A stretch of DNA of 64,000 bases, taken from contig NW_023998416.1 in NCBI RefSeq assembly GCF_014805625.2, positions 35,448,750 to 35,512,749 of the forward strand, read 5' to 3'. Shown piece after piece: positions 1 through 13,300 of the stretch. The position numbers and the translations under genes were made by a program. This DNA is from Glossina fuscipes. Its lineage: Eukaryota; Arthropoda; Insecta; Diptera; Glossinidae. The notes below the pieces were generated by a model that did no database searches, had not been told where the DNA came from, and was given only the letters and a program-made list of their open reading frames with translations. The first letter of the stretch is position 1; each line of letters opens with the position of its first letter.

Positions 1-2179
1 GTTCTAAGATACATATTTTTCTCAGACGGCAAAGCCAGAGATGCGTCAAACGAGCGTAAATATAAAACTGATTAGGTTTCTGACCAGAACGCACCTATTT
101 ATATGAAATGCTTAAGGTACGAATTCATTGAATAAGCAAATAAGAAAGAAAATATTATTAAAAGAAGAACAACAACAAAGACAGCACAAAAATTTAAAAT
201 TCACAATGTTTATTAAGTATATCCAATAATGTTCTTTCTATAGAGTGATTTTGTTAAACTTGAATTGTATATTGAAAGCATGCAAACTCCAAGAAAAAGC
301 GGTAAAAAGTGTACTTACATATGTACGCATATAAAAACGATTACTTCGATATATGAACAAAAAAAAAGAAACATAATTTTTTTGGCTTTATCATAAAAAG
401 ACAAAATTTTAAGGGAAACGTTAAACACTACAGAACTCTTATTAAAATGTTGTACACTCCCTTGAATACTCTTAACTTTGGCTTACGTAAACGGTCTTCC
501 ATAACGATAACTTTAATTGCTTTATAACATGATCGAGCAGATTTCTGCAAAGCAGCGGAACTCTTCACTTGCAAAGTTATTATTTTCCTATAATCTATCG
601 ACCGTAAGTAGTTACTAAAGGTAAGATTTAGTTACCATTTAAAGTTAATTCTTTTTAGATATTATCAGATTTGTCACGGTCGCAGTGAGTACACGTGAAA
701 TAAATTCACTCATGCGTTTCAACTGCACAAAAATAGGAAATAAATCATATTTATTTAACTGCCATCTCACATTTTGCGGAAAGAAAGACATAAACTGTGG
801 CAAAGTAGCCGTTAATGCAAAAATTGCAGACATCCCAGCGTTTTAGCAGACCGTACTTTCCATAGGCGTGCTTCAACAGACAGACATTTGCTTCCGAACT
901 AAAAGGCGTCAAACTCACATATTTCAAGTATCAGAAAAATAAAATAAATGAAAAAGATCCAGTTCTTAAGTTCTTTTATACCTACCACCACCAAATCTTG
1001 TTTACATCGTAGAAATGCGCTTCAAATCCGTACGTACACACGTACACTTAATCAACATGAAACTGTAAGTAACTCTGTAATTCCGGTAAACATGTTGGTT
1101 TGTCTGCCTGTTGAGGCAGAGAACTAAAAGTTTAAATTTTCTTAGTTGCCGTTTCCTGTAGGACCTTTTTGAAATTATTTGACATAACCATTTGTGAATC
1201 ACTTCAGTAAATATTTTCATCTATCCCGGATATTGATCCCGAAATCACTGTAAACCCTATCATAAGCTTTATCCAATGAGTTAACTAAAATACTCCGGAA
1301 ATTATATTCGGCTTTGAATCAATCTGCTACGCTCATCACCCTCATTTACAAAAAATTAAAAAAAATTGAAAAATAATTAAGTTTCACTGCTCTATAATAT
1401 TGAGTGATTTTTCCAATTTCTATCCAGGTAGTGTAGGATTGTCCGCAGAATATACGTAGCAATTCTGCCGCTGTGTTTGCTGAACCTTATGAGTAACCAG
1501 TAAAATACCGAATTTTTTTGGAATCGATATTTTAATTTTCGGTTTCACGAGTACGTATAGCGCAGACATTACATAGACCGCCATATGGATATGCTTAGAT
1601 CACTTCACAATTTGATACTAATCTGGGTGTTGTAAACATTTTGGAAAATCTACCATTCTTCACCGGTTGATATAAAAATTCGATTGACTATTTTTTATAT
1701 TGATCTAAGATGAGATATTTCGAAAACTCAACTAAATCTTTGTTCTTTAAGTTGAAAACTTTCTGAATGAACCCATGAATTCATGTATGATTACCAACAA
1801 ACCATGTAAACACAAGAGAGTGTTTATTCTGCGATGTACGCCGAAATATCCATTCCTTTGTCAAACATACCAGTCAATGTTTATTCTATTTCAGCGGCAT
1901 TCTATTCAACAGCAAGGAGATATTTTAACCTGTACGCAAACAAACTTTAAATAATTAATATCTAAGATCACATATGCCAAAAAATAATGCGCTGTCAGAT
2001 TGTGCCTTTTATTAGAGAAGACCAATGCTCTGAACTCGGACGTGGAATAATTTTTTTAATACATCTCTTTTTTACGGATCATTACAAAGGTAAAACCCAT
2101 CAATTGAAATTAAATAGCATTAAAGAAGCATAGTAACTATGTGCCAGAAGTGCGTCTACATACTTGATTAAGATCTTAG
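1..2179. other. Left flank with no recognisable gene
   Basis: AT-rich sequence read on both strands. Only short chance ORFs of about 60-70 codons occur, and none shows a family motif or splice-framed exon. I see no RNA gene or repeat array here. Confidence 0.5.
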
Positions 2180-3381
2180 GTGTTAACTAAGCCTGGGTTA
2201 AATTATGCCAAGTGCTTCCTTCGTATTGTTTTTATATTGTTGCGATTATTACTTATAAGTTTTTGCGCTCTTCTGGTAAACGTGCAGACGCACCATATTC
2301 TCGGGCGCACTTTTTCCAACAAACATCGTTGGAAAACACACTGTCTTCGGTTAAAAAATTCCATTTTAACAAGGGTGAACTTCATACAATACGTTGCTTG
2401 AAGAAGCCATGCGACGCCCCTCAACAATATTATAATTTAAACTGGTCTCCCAGCTTTACAAAATAGACTTTATGAGTTAAAAGCTAAAATCCTGCCCAAG
2501 CTTCTTAATTCAAAGAAATCCATTCTCGGTGAAGATGTGAGTACTATTACACCATCCGCAATTGACTACTTTTTGTTCCTCGTAAAGGAATTCAACATTC
2601 CCGTAAAAATTCTCCGGTATTTTGGTCTTAAACTTCCATGGGTTTTGAAAGACTACGTTTTTGACATTCGCTGTCTATGCACAGAAAGAAGACACTCCAA
2701 ATTACGTGTACAGAAATCTAATTGCTGGAAAAACACAAATACAGGAGAGTAACAGTTGGAATCTTTCTGTCATTGTTTTTCTGTATTGAACGCATTACGG
2801 AATCCTTTGATTTCAAGATGGCGCACCATCAACAAATTAAGGAATATCATTACAACACAAGGCGAAAAAATTAAAATGCTTTGGATAGCAAGCTAATCGA
2901 GCGGCGAAGTATGTTGCTTCTGCACCTCTAATTTACATCCAACTGATCCGATCCTTTTTCTAATTATGGATGATGTCATGGAAAACTTGGATCTTCAAAG
3001 ATGCATTGGAAGAAAAGTTGAAGAGAAAATTACAGAAGGAAATCTACAATACCGTCATCAGCACTACTCTTCCATTAACCCTCAATCAACTCCACCTATA
3101 TATCCAACAAATGCTGAGAAAGTCAAGATCCAAACATTTTCGAGAATTCGTCATGGCACTATAATTGCAACTCATCAATGGATCTTAAAGGAATCTTCCT
3201 CCCCAATCTGCAATTGTGGACAAATACTACAAAGCACATTCTCTGTGACCGCCTTAACTTTTCCTTGGCTAGAAGTATTGCATTTGGAGCGACTAATTCT
3301 ATACACATTCTAAAATCAGCTACAGAACAGAATATCAATGCAATACATTACTTTATTAAAACTATTAGGCTCAATATCTAA
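2180..3381 (+). mobile_element. Decayed LINE (non-LTR) reverse-transcriptase C-terminal remnant
   Basis: Short overlapping plus-strand reading frames spell pieces of the end of a Jockey/I-like ORF2 in the right order. Near 2320-2400 is FSNKHRWKTHC followed by a leucine/asparagine-rich stretch, like the post-catalytic 'W..H' block of LINE reverse transcriptases. Near 3140-3260 come SRIRHGTIIATHQW and then SSPICNCGQ, and in another frame TTKHILCDR. Together these match the C-terminal R-x-G-H-T...CxCG...T-x-x-H-I-L-x-x-C signature. Several frameshifts and stops separate the pieces, so it is non-functional. The exact clade and the 5' end cannot be fixed by eye. The region between the blocks (2537-2965) is open in places but not diagnostic. 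Confidence 0.6.
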
Positions 3382-3894
3382 TGTACTTTTATAACTTAGA
3401 GGGGATAATCCGTGTTGCTAGTGTTCAATGTCTTTCTTTTAGTCTAAGAATTTATTCCACTACCGCTGATTAAAAATTGGGCCAGACCATTATATTTTTG
3501 TGAGCATGTAGATCACTTTCTATTTTCCTTTTATCAGTTGGTTGTTAAGATAGTTCCCATCGCAAAAATTAAACTGGAGCAGCGAAGCTTTGACATTACA
3601 TTCCCAGCTGCCGGCCAGAAATCAACTCTGAACATGAGCGATTTTTGTTCATTCGTTCTGGTTAATGAATTACTCATTTTGCGCAAAATAGTGTGAAAAA
3701 ACGAAACATAACATCGCTAAAAACTTAAATCTTCGCAAGTAATTTTTTTAATACAAACTTCTATGTATGAAACTTGGGTTCAACGTTCCGTTTTGCGTAT
3801 ATAAAAAGAAAATTATGTTATCCCATTTTATAAAAATAATCGTATATGAAAGTGTAGTAATTTACGCTCTACTTTATGATCAAGTAAATATATT

Positions 3895-4060
3895 TTAAAG
3901 CTCATCATCATCAGATGTGTCGAAACTATTTTTAAAATCATTGGACGTTATGCTTTTTCCTACTTTCCTCAATGTGGGCTGATAATCAATTAGCTGAACA
4001 CTATCTGCCTTGCTTGCTAATTCTGTCAAGGCAGAGAAAACATGAATGTTATTCAAAAAC
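3895..4060 (-). CDS. Candidate last coding exon, gene unidentified
   Basis: On the minus strand an acceptor (taattacag at 4069-4061) is followed by 54 open codons. They begin FLNNIHVFSALTELASKA, continue with a lysine/serine stretch, and end in the acidic tail NSFDTSDDDEL before TAA (3897-3895). The composition and the acidic terminus after a good acceptor look like a genuine C-terminal exon. I could not find the upstream exon: the nearest donor-like site would leave an intron of only about 30 bp. I recognise no family. It could also be a relic or a chance ORF. Confidence 0.35.
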
Positions 4061-4436
4061 CTGTAATTATGTTATAATATACTTACTTACTGTAAACTCC
4101 AAATTTAGCAAATATCACAAATTTATTTACGTAAAGAAGAACGTGAGCGTGTGTGTGTACATTTACGAATCAAATAATTTCTAGTTTGTAATTTATGTTA
4201 TCATTAAATGAAATAAGTAAATAAATAAATTGATATTTGTTACATTTTATATAATTTATATTTAAATATAAATAGCTTTATTTATATAATAGTTTTATTA
4301 TATACTTAAAATAGCTTTATTAATATATATAAAAATATATATAAAAGAAATTATTATTCTTTTTAATGGTTTCCTGATTGTTTCCGATTCTTTTTAATTG
4401 ACTTCGTCGCTTTTGCTTTTCTATCATCTCCTGTAG

Positions 4437-4756
4437 ATGTATGTTTAGTGTTGTGGAAAATGCGCCAACTAAACTATTTAATTTTACAAGTTATCCGCCC
4501 GAGTGGCTTCAAATCTCAAGTGAGCTTTAAAAGAAAAGAATTTATTCTCTGGTTAAATTTATTGCATGTGTATGTGCGGTGTTTTTGTATGCAATAATTA
4601 TTAATTATTATCACTTCGGCGATTTTGTTTTTTTTGAACTCTTCTATATCATTGCCATTCCCTTTTCCTATTCTCTTGAGTTTACACCACGTTTTGAATG
4701 CCGTTTTGGTGTTTTCAATTGCAGAATTCCAAAAGAGGTGCAGTAAACGAAACTAA
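4437..4756 (+). CDS. Candidate last two coding exons, gene unidentified
   Basis: A pyrimidine-rich acceptor (ctcctgtag, ending 4436) opens an 83-nt exon reading CMFSVVENAPTKLF and then NFTSYPPEWLQIS. It ends at a GTGAGC donor (4520). A second acceptor (ttcaattgcag, ending 4724) continues in phase and gives KFQKRCSKRN before TAA at 4754-4756. The in-phase join across a 205-bp intron favours a real gene 3' end, but the preceding exon is not visible and I do not recognise the protein. The pyrimidine tract is the complement of an open purine-rich stretch on the minus strand, so a chance signal remains possible. Confidence 0.35.
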
Positions 4757-4991
4757 ATACTACGCATATCTCCGAACCCTGTCTTTAATAGTAAATGGCA
4801 GTGTCAGCCTAGGAAAAGAGGGTAACATTTTGAGAACTTGAGAAAAAAAGGACTGTACAATGTTTTCCTCGTTTTTAAATTATATAAACAATCATTTCAA
4901 CAATGAAATTATCATTATTATTAGATAAGTGCTGTGGAGTTCCGCACAGTTGGCCCTCAAATTGCTTCAGCTATAATATGCAAAAAACCAT

Positions 4992-5041
4992 TTATTTATC
5001 CTTTTTATCCTCTTCATCATGCTGTTGCGTGTTTTCTATGT
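4992..5041 (-). CDS. Candidate short last exon, gene unidentified
   Basis: On the minus strand a good acceptor (ttggtttacag) precedes 16 open codons, IENTQQHDEEDKKDK, then TAA at 4994-4992. No coding exon is visible upstream on that strand between 5100 and 5430, where centrin begins on the other strand. It could be an alternative last exon or chance. Confidence 0.2.
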
Positions 5042-5427
5042 CTGTAAACCAATAAGTTAATCAATGAAATAAAACAATGTTGCATTGCATAGTAACAATC
5101 AAAAATAGTACGTTTTTAGTTAATATCTTACGACTTTAAAAGTCTTTACAAAATTTTACAACGGTGTAGTTTATTTGCAGTTTAACCAGTTTAACAGAAT
5201 TATTTATGTAAAAAAAAAAGAAAAATAAATTAAATTTCTATTGAACGAAAATTTTTAACTTTTCAAAAAGAGACCTTTGAAATTAATATCGAAGGTGAAT
5301 ATACAAAAAAAAAAATAAAAGAGTAAAAAAGTTGGTCACCAAGGCTACCATTTCTTTTTTTAAGGAGGCAAACTAAAATCAAAATAAGAAATAATAATAA
5401 AGGATTCGCATAATAAAATCCGTAAAA

Positions 5428-5952
5428 ATGGATAAAACCGTTCAAATTAAACGGACTAGCATCGCTCCAGGCGGCGGTCGTAAAAAATCCGGTCCGAAAT
5501 TCGAGCTATCCGAAGCTCAAAAATCAGATATCAAGGAAGCTTTTGATCTGTTCGATACCGAGTCTACTGGATTTATAGAAATAAAAGAACTGAAAGTGGC
5601 TATTCGCGCGTTGGGTTTTGAACCAAAAAAGGAGGAAATCAAACGTATGGTAGCGGAGATTGATAAAGAAGGCACAGGACGGATAAGTTACGATGATTTT
5701 TTGCACTTAATGACCATGAAAATGGCCGAAAAAGATACTAAAGAAGAAATACTTAAAGCATTCCGCCTATTTGATGATGATGAAACTGGAAAAATTTCGT
5801 TTAAAAATTTGAAAAGGGTTGCCCGAGAATTGGGAGAAACACTGACAGATGAAGAGCTGCGAGAAATGATTGATGAAGCTGATTTGGATAACGATGGCGA
5901 GGTTAATCAAGAGGAGTTTTTGCGCATAATGAAAAAGACTAGTTTGTATTGA
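5428..5952 (+). CDS. Centrin, EF-hand calcium-binding protein of centrioles and basal bodies
   Basis: A single uninterrupted ORF of 174 residues, the usual centrin length. A short basic N-terminal tail (about residues 1-25, with KRTS and GGGRKK) is followed by four EF-hands. Their loops lie at about residues 43-54 ([12 protein letters not shown]), 79-90 ([12 protein letters not shown]), 116-127 ([12 protein letters not shown]) and 152-163 ([12 protein letters not shown]). Loop 4 has the canonical D-x-D-x-D-G...E ligands. Loop 2 ends in Asp and loop 3 in Asn instead of Glu, so those sites should bind calcium weakly, as in other centrins. It ends KKTSLY, the typical hydrophobic centrin terminus. 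Centrins act in centriole and basal-body structure, and some work in nucleotide excision repair and mRNA export. The gene has no intron, as happens for retro-derived copies. The start is the only Met ahead of the conserved tail. Confidence 0.95.
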   Translation: MDKTVQIKRTSIAPGGGRKKSGPKFELSEAQKSDIKEAFDLFDTESTGFIEIKELKVAIRALGFEPKKEEIKRMVAEIDKEGTGRISYDDFLHLMTMKMAEKDTKEEILKAFRLFDDDETGKISFKNLKRVARELGETLTDEELREMIDEADLDNDGEVNQEEFLRIMKKTSLY

Positions 5953-7351
5953 GAAAATAGCAAAAGAGGTTTTTCTTCTTACTCTTAAATTATAGCATTT
6001 TTCCGTTTTTTAATTAATGCTTAAAAAATACACCGCTTTTTTTAATTTATTTTTTAAGCTAATGTTATGACATAAACATAAGTTTTCTACAAGCACATAT
6101 TAAAAATAAAAGTAACTAAAAAAAATGGAACAGAAGTGAAAATTGTTCACGTCGCTTCGAAAAAATACAATAATGCAGCGTTTTTTCTGTTTAAAATGAA
6201 AACAACTTAAACTGGAAAATCGAGTACACAAATAAAGAAAAACAAAGTTCTAGTCGCTTTTTTATTTTATTTATTTTATTGTTGGTTCAGAGCCAAAGGC
6301 CACTGGGCCTTTTCCCCTACATGTGAGCAAATGTATGTGAGTAGTAAATGCTATTTCAAATTTTACAAATTTAGGAATATTCATTTTGAATAGTGTTATA
6401 TGTTGTTCCCACATATTTTAATTAAATAAGTTCAATAAAAACAATGAAGTTTTCTTTCCTACCGGCGTTTTCACGATTAAAGCGGACAGACAGTCTCTAA
6501 TCATCGCTTTCACTGTCTTAAAAGGGATTGGTAAATAAAAGTTAGCGATCAAACAATATTTTGCGTCCCGGATTATTATTAGTCACCAAAAAGCTAAGGA
6601 GAGATTTGGCGCTGAAAGTTATACCCATGTTTCAAAAACCTTTTTCTATTTGTAAATTAATTGAGCCAACAGCATGATCGGCTTATATTACAACGAAAAT
6701 TGAACATTAAATTCTTAATAAAATCAATTTATTTTATTACCTCGTAAGAATGCACATGATGTTGATAATATATGTATGTGCACTTAGTTATTTAAATTTA
6801 CGTTTTAATTAGCCAAATTGATGCTTTTTACTATTTTTTTAATTAAAATTGTAAACTTCAGTTCTTATATTTTTACATCCACAACAAATTTGCTTCGGAA
6901 AGAAAAATTATTGATATTGACAATTGTTTTGTATACAAACGCGTATATAATTAAAAAGTATTTACAAATGCCTGCGTTAACAAGCTATGGATTTTTTTAT
7001 GTTGCGTGTTTGCATATTTAGAACAATTTTGAAAACTTAATCATAAAACAAAAAATAAAATTTAAAATTGTTTGCAATTGCGCTAAGAATATAAGTGAAA
7101 ACATTATATGATAACTTTTAATTTAAATTTAATTAAAACTGATTTATTTTAATCATTAATACAAATAAAAAATAATTCAATTCATTAAATTAAAATCAAA
7201 TTATACCCCGTTGTGAACAGGTTTTCGTTTTTAAACTAACGCTACACTCTATAAAGGAATACTTAACGTGTAAAGAATGTGGGATATAAAAAATAATATA
7301 AAGAAATCTCCTATCAATGCGTTTACGTATAAAAGAACGAACGCAATTCAA
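5953..7351. other. Convergent intergenic region between centrin and topoisomerase II
   Basis: This holds the 3' flanks of both converging genes. The two AATAAA signals of centrin are on plus, and a minus-strand AATAAA (7148-7143) may serve topoisomerase II. The rest is very AT-rich with no supported gene. Confidence 0.5.
6105..6110 (+). promoter_or_regulatory. Poly(A) signal candidate for centrin
   Basis: AATAAA lies about 150 bases after the centrin stop. A second AATAAA lies at 6231-6236. Confidence 0.4.
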
Positions 7352-10300
7352 TTACTCGAAATCAGAGTCATCATCATCGACATCGCTTTCCACCATAGCG
7401 CGTCTCTTCTTTTTCTAATGATTAAACCAAATTAGTTCATGCTTTTCTAACGATATGTACAGCATTTACCTTTTTATCGTCTTCGCTGTCACTGGGGGAT
7501 AAGGCCTTTTTATGAGGCCTTTTGCTAAAGTTTTTGTTTTTGTTGGGAGAAGAGTCCGAACCACTCATCACATCCGAATCCTCATCGATAGTGATTTTTG
7601 CTATGTTCTGGGTATCCTTATCAGCCTCGTTATCTTTAAAAATCAACTCATCCTCGTCGGTACTACCGTCTTCTTCAGATGCTAGTAATCCGGAATAATT
7701 GATTTTCTTGGATGTGGCACGACGGCCAGGACGATCGGAGCGCGGTGCCACCGAGACATTCATTTCAACATCACTACCCGACATAGCAGCAGCACTTTCC
7801 TCATCACTTGCGTTCGCTTTTTTTTTGCGCTAATGTTTTGCAAAATAGAAATAGAATACTTTTATTTTGGTTTTTGAGAAATCAAGCTTTTTATAATAGT
7901 TTTTCTTTGTTATTGCCTTCAAATGAAATATTTTTATTAAGACTTGCGCTTTTCAACGAGTGGATGCTGCGCGTTAGACCACCTAATTGAGGACTTCTGA
8001 CCTTGCCACTATTAACTTTTACAATACAACATGATATCTGTTTGAAAAAGCCAAACATTCTATACATTACACCAAGACATTTCTACCGCACTTTTTGAGA
8101 TAAAGAATTTCAACGCCAAAGTAACGAAAAGGTTCTCTTTGACATAAATAAAACAAGTAAGAAAATTGTATTCGATCGTCGCCGAATCTTTTGTACCCAT
8201 CATCGTTATCCCAAACAAGACAAGAAAAGGGAGAAAACTAAAGTTTCATGCTCTAGAATATCGAGTCAGCACAGCTGATTTTTTCTATTTTTTATCGAAT
8301 AGACATATGTGCGTTGCAAGCATGTTCTCGGAAAAGTCACTTCCAAATTCTTCTGAAAATTTGTAGGCGGTATCTCCATTTTCATTGGAAAGACGGAGAG
8401 ATGGACGGACGGACATTCGAAATTTGGATCTGCCTAAAAATTTGTATACTTTATGGGGTTTATAAAACCTATTTCTGCGCCTTATAAAAGTATTGAAATA
8501 AAATATTGATACACTACAATACTATTTAGGCGCGACCAATTTGTCATATTTGTGCATGTGTTGCCGCATCGTTAGTAGAATATGCGTTGAAAATTTTGTA
8601 CATTAATTATCTGCTATAGTGTATGAATAATGAAAAGCAGGTGTTCTCAGTTTACGTGGCTCTGTGGGCATGCCCTTCGGTGCATGTGGAATATTTTCAA
8701 TACCAACATGCGTGCAATAGATTCAATGCTTCTGTCAAATTTGAAGTCTATAGACGCTTTTAACGGCGAGCAGAATATTTACAGCAGGCATTGCACAGAC
8801 GGACTTAAATCCATTTAGGATTTGATGGTGATCAAATATATATATACTTTGTGGTGTGTCTGGTGATTCCTTCTGGGCATTGCAAACGTTTCGACAAAAT
8901 GAATATACACCCTCGTACTTCAGTGATGTGTGTAAAAAGTGCAGCGGAATAGAATGTTAAAAAGGTGAAACATTTTTTAAAAAGGGGAAGAAATTTCCAA
9001 TTAATCTTCGAGTTTTAAAAAGGGGAAGAAATTTCCAATTAATCTTCGATTGTCGAGAAAACTTTGAAACCCTATTGAAAAGTTTCGAACAAAATCTTGT
9101 TCCTAACCGAACGTTAATATTTTTTTACATGTAGCATACCCCTTTTGGTTTGAAGTTGAGTTTTGATTGCTTTAGGCCGTCTTCTCCACCATTAACTTTC
9201 TTAGTTCGCGCTTTTCTGACAACAGGTTCTTTCTTTACTTTGGCCGTCGCTGTTTCACTTGGGGAATTTTTCGGTCCTTTTGTTCCACCCTCTACCAAAG
9301 CATCAAATTCGTCTGCCTCTGGCTCCTGTTTAACACCGTCTTTAGTTTTCTTATCAACCTTCTCTTTTTTAATTTTGGCGTTAAGTGCGGCATAAGCCGA
9401 TACTTTTTTCAATAGATCGTCAGTGACCTTAAATTCCACCTTAATACCACGAGGATCAGGAAAGACGTCGGAATTTTCCTTTGCACTACCCCGCTTTTTC
9501 AAAACAGCAGCTGACGCTGCTTTGTTTTTGGCTAACGCCTTCGATTGCTTCTTATTTATTCCTAATTCATCGAGTCGTTCTTTTTCCTCGACCTCATCTA
9601 GTTTCTTTTCAAATTCGTCAAGATCGTCGAGCCACAGCATTTCAATAGTTTTGTTCTTCAAAGCAGCCAATTCGGCCAATTTTTGATCCCGTTGTTTTAA
9701 CAACTCGTTTTTACGCTCATCAGTCAACATCCACATAGACATGCCTAAGAGGTAATCATACTTCTTAACATCGGTGAGCTTACGAAAGGCTTTCTCTGGA
9801 TCTACTTCCTTTTTCTCCTTTTTAACAGTACTACTATTGGCATCTTCTTCTTCTTCATCATCATCGCCCTCCTCTTCTTCTTGCATATTTATGCGTTGTT
9901 GCCATTCTTTCACTGGATCTGGACGATATCCCCGTTTAACTAGTTCATCAATCATGACTTTGCGCTTCTTATTTTCCACCACCAAAGTACGATCACATTT
10001 TTCCATAATAAAACGAGCCTGGTCGGTAAGACGATCAGCTTGAGCAGCCAATTGGCCCACCAAATATTCTTTTCGTTTACCGTAAAACTCCAGCCGCAAG
10101 GGGAAGAAAGCTCGCAAGATATCCAACGGAGTGGAATATCGTTTCAAGCAATTCGATTCATCGAAACAATGCATTTGATTTGTTGACAACAAAGAACTTA
10201 GTTTGAAGACACGATAAAAACCGCCTTCCTCGCACTGCAAGCGTTCAAACTCACCAGGAGCAAAACTAATAACAAACCGAACTGTGGTATCAGTATGATA

Positions 10301-13300
10301 TTCACGATATTCATTAATTATAGCCTTTTGCTTTTCGTTTCCATTTGAAAGCGGTTCTAGAACATTTTCCTTATATACTTGAGTCCATGAGCCTATAGGC
10401 AATTCAGAAATTTCAATTTTATTGCCTTGTAAAATTTGAATATTTCCAGAGGTTACGTAACGCCCATCAGATATGTATTCAATACTACCGCGATAATTCT
10501 TATACCTAAAACAAATACACAAATTAAAGGAAATAAAGTTAGAAAATTTGAAAGGAATCGTAAAAGACGCAAAATCAAAGACAAAACAAAAGAATTTTCA
10601 TATTCGGTTTAAAATGATGAACATTCTTCAAACCACCATCTCAATCCTTTACCTTTTCACAATAAACGCAATTTCTTAGATTTGTAAAGTGTTTGAAGGC
10701 ATTAAAACACATATCGAATAAGCCGAGATGTGTGCACATTTGATTAGTTTAGATAAATGTATTGTATTGAGTTACCTCCGCCTATCTGACTAATTCACGA
10801 TTACGATTACCGAACTGCGGTCAGAAGAATAAACTCCACTTCTATGTGTTTTTTTATTATTTTCACTACTAAGTTTGAAAATCTGGGAAATACACAAATG
10901 AACTCAAACGCAATCTAGTCTTAAATTAACGTATTATATTCTAGAGATATTACTTTAAAATAAAAAACCATAAAGCTCGCCAATAAAGAGAATATTGCTT
11001 ATATTACAATGTAGAAACTTTTTTAATTTAATCTCAAACAAAAAATTCAGAGTTCTAACAATTAAAACACATCGCAGGGTTGATCGACATACCCGCGTAT
11101 GATCAACGTGTTTGCGAGTTATCTTATACCTATTTCTAGGTAAGATTTCTAATTTCACAAAAGGGTCTAAATTACCTTCCCGCAGAATTTCGCTCCATTT
11201 CTAAATTAAATGGTGAAATAGACATTGAAGAGGCCCTTTTTATGTGCCCATGGATCAAGTGAAACCTATTTTCTCTCTAAACTTTAAAGCGTAGAGAAGA
11301 ATTTTGCTTGTAGCTTTAACATATGCGGGGATTATGAAAATTGTTCTAAAATTGAATTTCTTACCAAGGATGCATAGGCAAAGGCTCCTCTTTCGCCAAC
11401 ATGCGCCTTATATTGGCCAATAGATCTCGGGGATTATGGTTATGAATTTTTGTAGACCAACCGGTTCCTATACCATCGGCTCCATTAACCAACACCATTG
11501 GTATAATTGGAATATACCATTGAGGTTCAATCTTTTGACCGTCATCTACTTCGTACGTTAACAACGCATCATCGGCAGGATGAAATATAAGACGTGCTAA
11601 CGGGGACAAGATAGTAAAAATATAACGAGCACTAGCACTATCTTTGCCGCCAGTTAAGCGGGTACCAAATTGACCTCTTGGCTCCAATAGGTTTATATTA
11701 TTCGAGCCCACATAATTTTGTGCCAAATTGACTATAGTCATTTGCAAAGACACCTCACCATGATGATAAGCGGACATTTCTGCCACGGATCCAGATAACT
11801 GCGCAACTTTTACTTCTCGTTTATCGTTACGTTTGAAACATGTGAATATTACCTTACGCTGACCAGGTTTAAAGCCGTCAACTAGACATGGTATTGACCG
11901 CACATTATCTGCGTTTGAGAAAAGAACCAGCTCAAGATTTATAAAATCCGCATAAGTGACATGTTTGGTTCCTTTCGTATAGAGATAACGTTCTGGTAGG
12001 CCCAGAGCCTTACGTCTCTTAACTTCATCCATATGGGAAGTAAGCCAATCTTTACGCGTCTCCACGTGCTTCTTGGCGAAGGCCATTACAATGCTATCAT
12101 CATCTTTGGAACCATCGTATTTGAACAGGATGCGATGGCGCTCCATATCTTGGAAATATTCTTTAGCTTCCTTAGAAGTGGAAGTACCCAAACCTGAAGT
12201 TTCATATTCATTAATAAATATGAAGCTTTGTGGGAGGTGCCTTAAGATACGTACCTTTGTAGTATTTGATATTATAAGTTTGATGATTGGGAGTATCATT
12301 TTTCCATTCTTCAAATTCTGGCAATGAATAAAACGAAAGTTCTTCATTTTTCTTCGTAGCTTTAACAATCGGAGTTATAAACTCTTCCAGAAACGGTAAG
12401 CGTAACAATTCTGGCCAGTTTGTGTGAATGAAATTAATTAGCAAACCTTTAATGTGAGAACCATCTTGATCCTGATCGGTCATGATCATCACTTTACCGT
12501 AACGTAATGTTTTAATATCATCCATGGTTAGATACTTTTTCTTATATTGCAAACCGATGATTTTGCAAAGATTATTAATCTCAGCATTCTCGGCTAACTG
12601 CTTAAATGTGGCTTCACGCACATTCAGCAATTTACCACGCAAAGGGAAAACACCGTAAAAATTGCGACCAATAACACCTAAGCCGGAAACAGCCAAGGAT
12701 TTGGCTGAGTCACCCTCCGTCAAAATTAATGTACACATAATGGAATTTTTAGTACCTGCTTCGTTAGCATCTTCTAATTTAGGTATGCCCTTGACCTTAT
12801 GAGATTTTTTTCCTCCCGTTTTGGCTATATCGTTTTCTGCTTTGAACTTGGCCCAAGATAACACAGACTCTACTATGCCTGATTTGGCAAGAGCGGTTAT
12901 AAATTTTTCAGATATTGTACATTTCGATCCGAAACTTTTAACTTGAAGGGTCATGTTTTCCTTAGTTTGAGAATCGAAATTAGGATTTTCAATTAAGCAG
13001 TTAACGAATACCCATAAATGATTGCGCACTTGAAATGGTTTAATGTTAATACCGCCCTTATTCTTCTTCTTTAAAACTTCCAACAATTGTTTGATAATAT
13101 TATCCACCACATGATCAACGTGACGGCCACCTTTCGTGGTAGCTATGGAGTTAGCAAATGACACTTGTTGGAAACCGCGATCGGACGGGCAGCAAGCTAT
13201 TTCCCATCTCTCCCCACATTGCTCATAAACAACTTTCACTGGCTGACCCGAATCCTCCTCATTTTTAACATATAGATCAATATATTCTTTGAAGTTTTTT

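Larger units (their letters stand above)
3382..5427. other. Intergenic stretch with three candidate terminal exons
   Basis: Apart from the three small exon candidates listed separately, this stretch is AT-rich and non-coding. 4185-4350 is nearly pure A/T. No complete gene can be built here from the visible exons. Confidence 0.5.

Noticed and set aside
7437..7784. Separate 115-residue protein starting MSGSDVEMN
   Set aside because: It is the fourth exon of topoisomerase II. The frame runs upstream to an acceptor at 7830, and its last codons read into the intron.
9150..10043. Three plus-strand ORFs of 81-89 codons opposite topoisomerase II exon 3
   Set aside because: They are the antisense of the Lys/Glu-rich coding sequence, have Ser/Phe-rich composition, and no family match.
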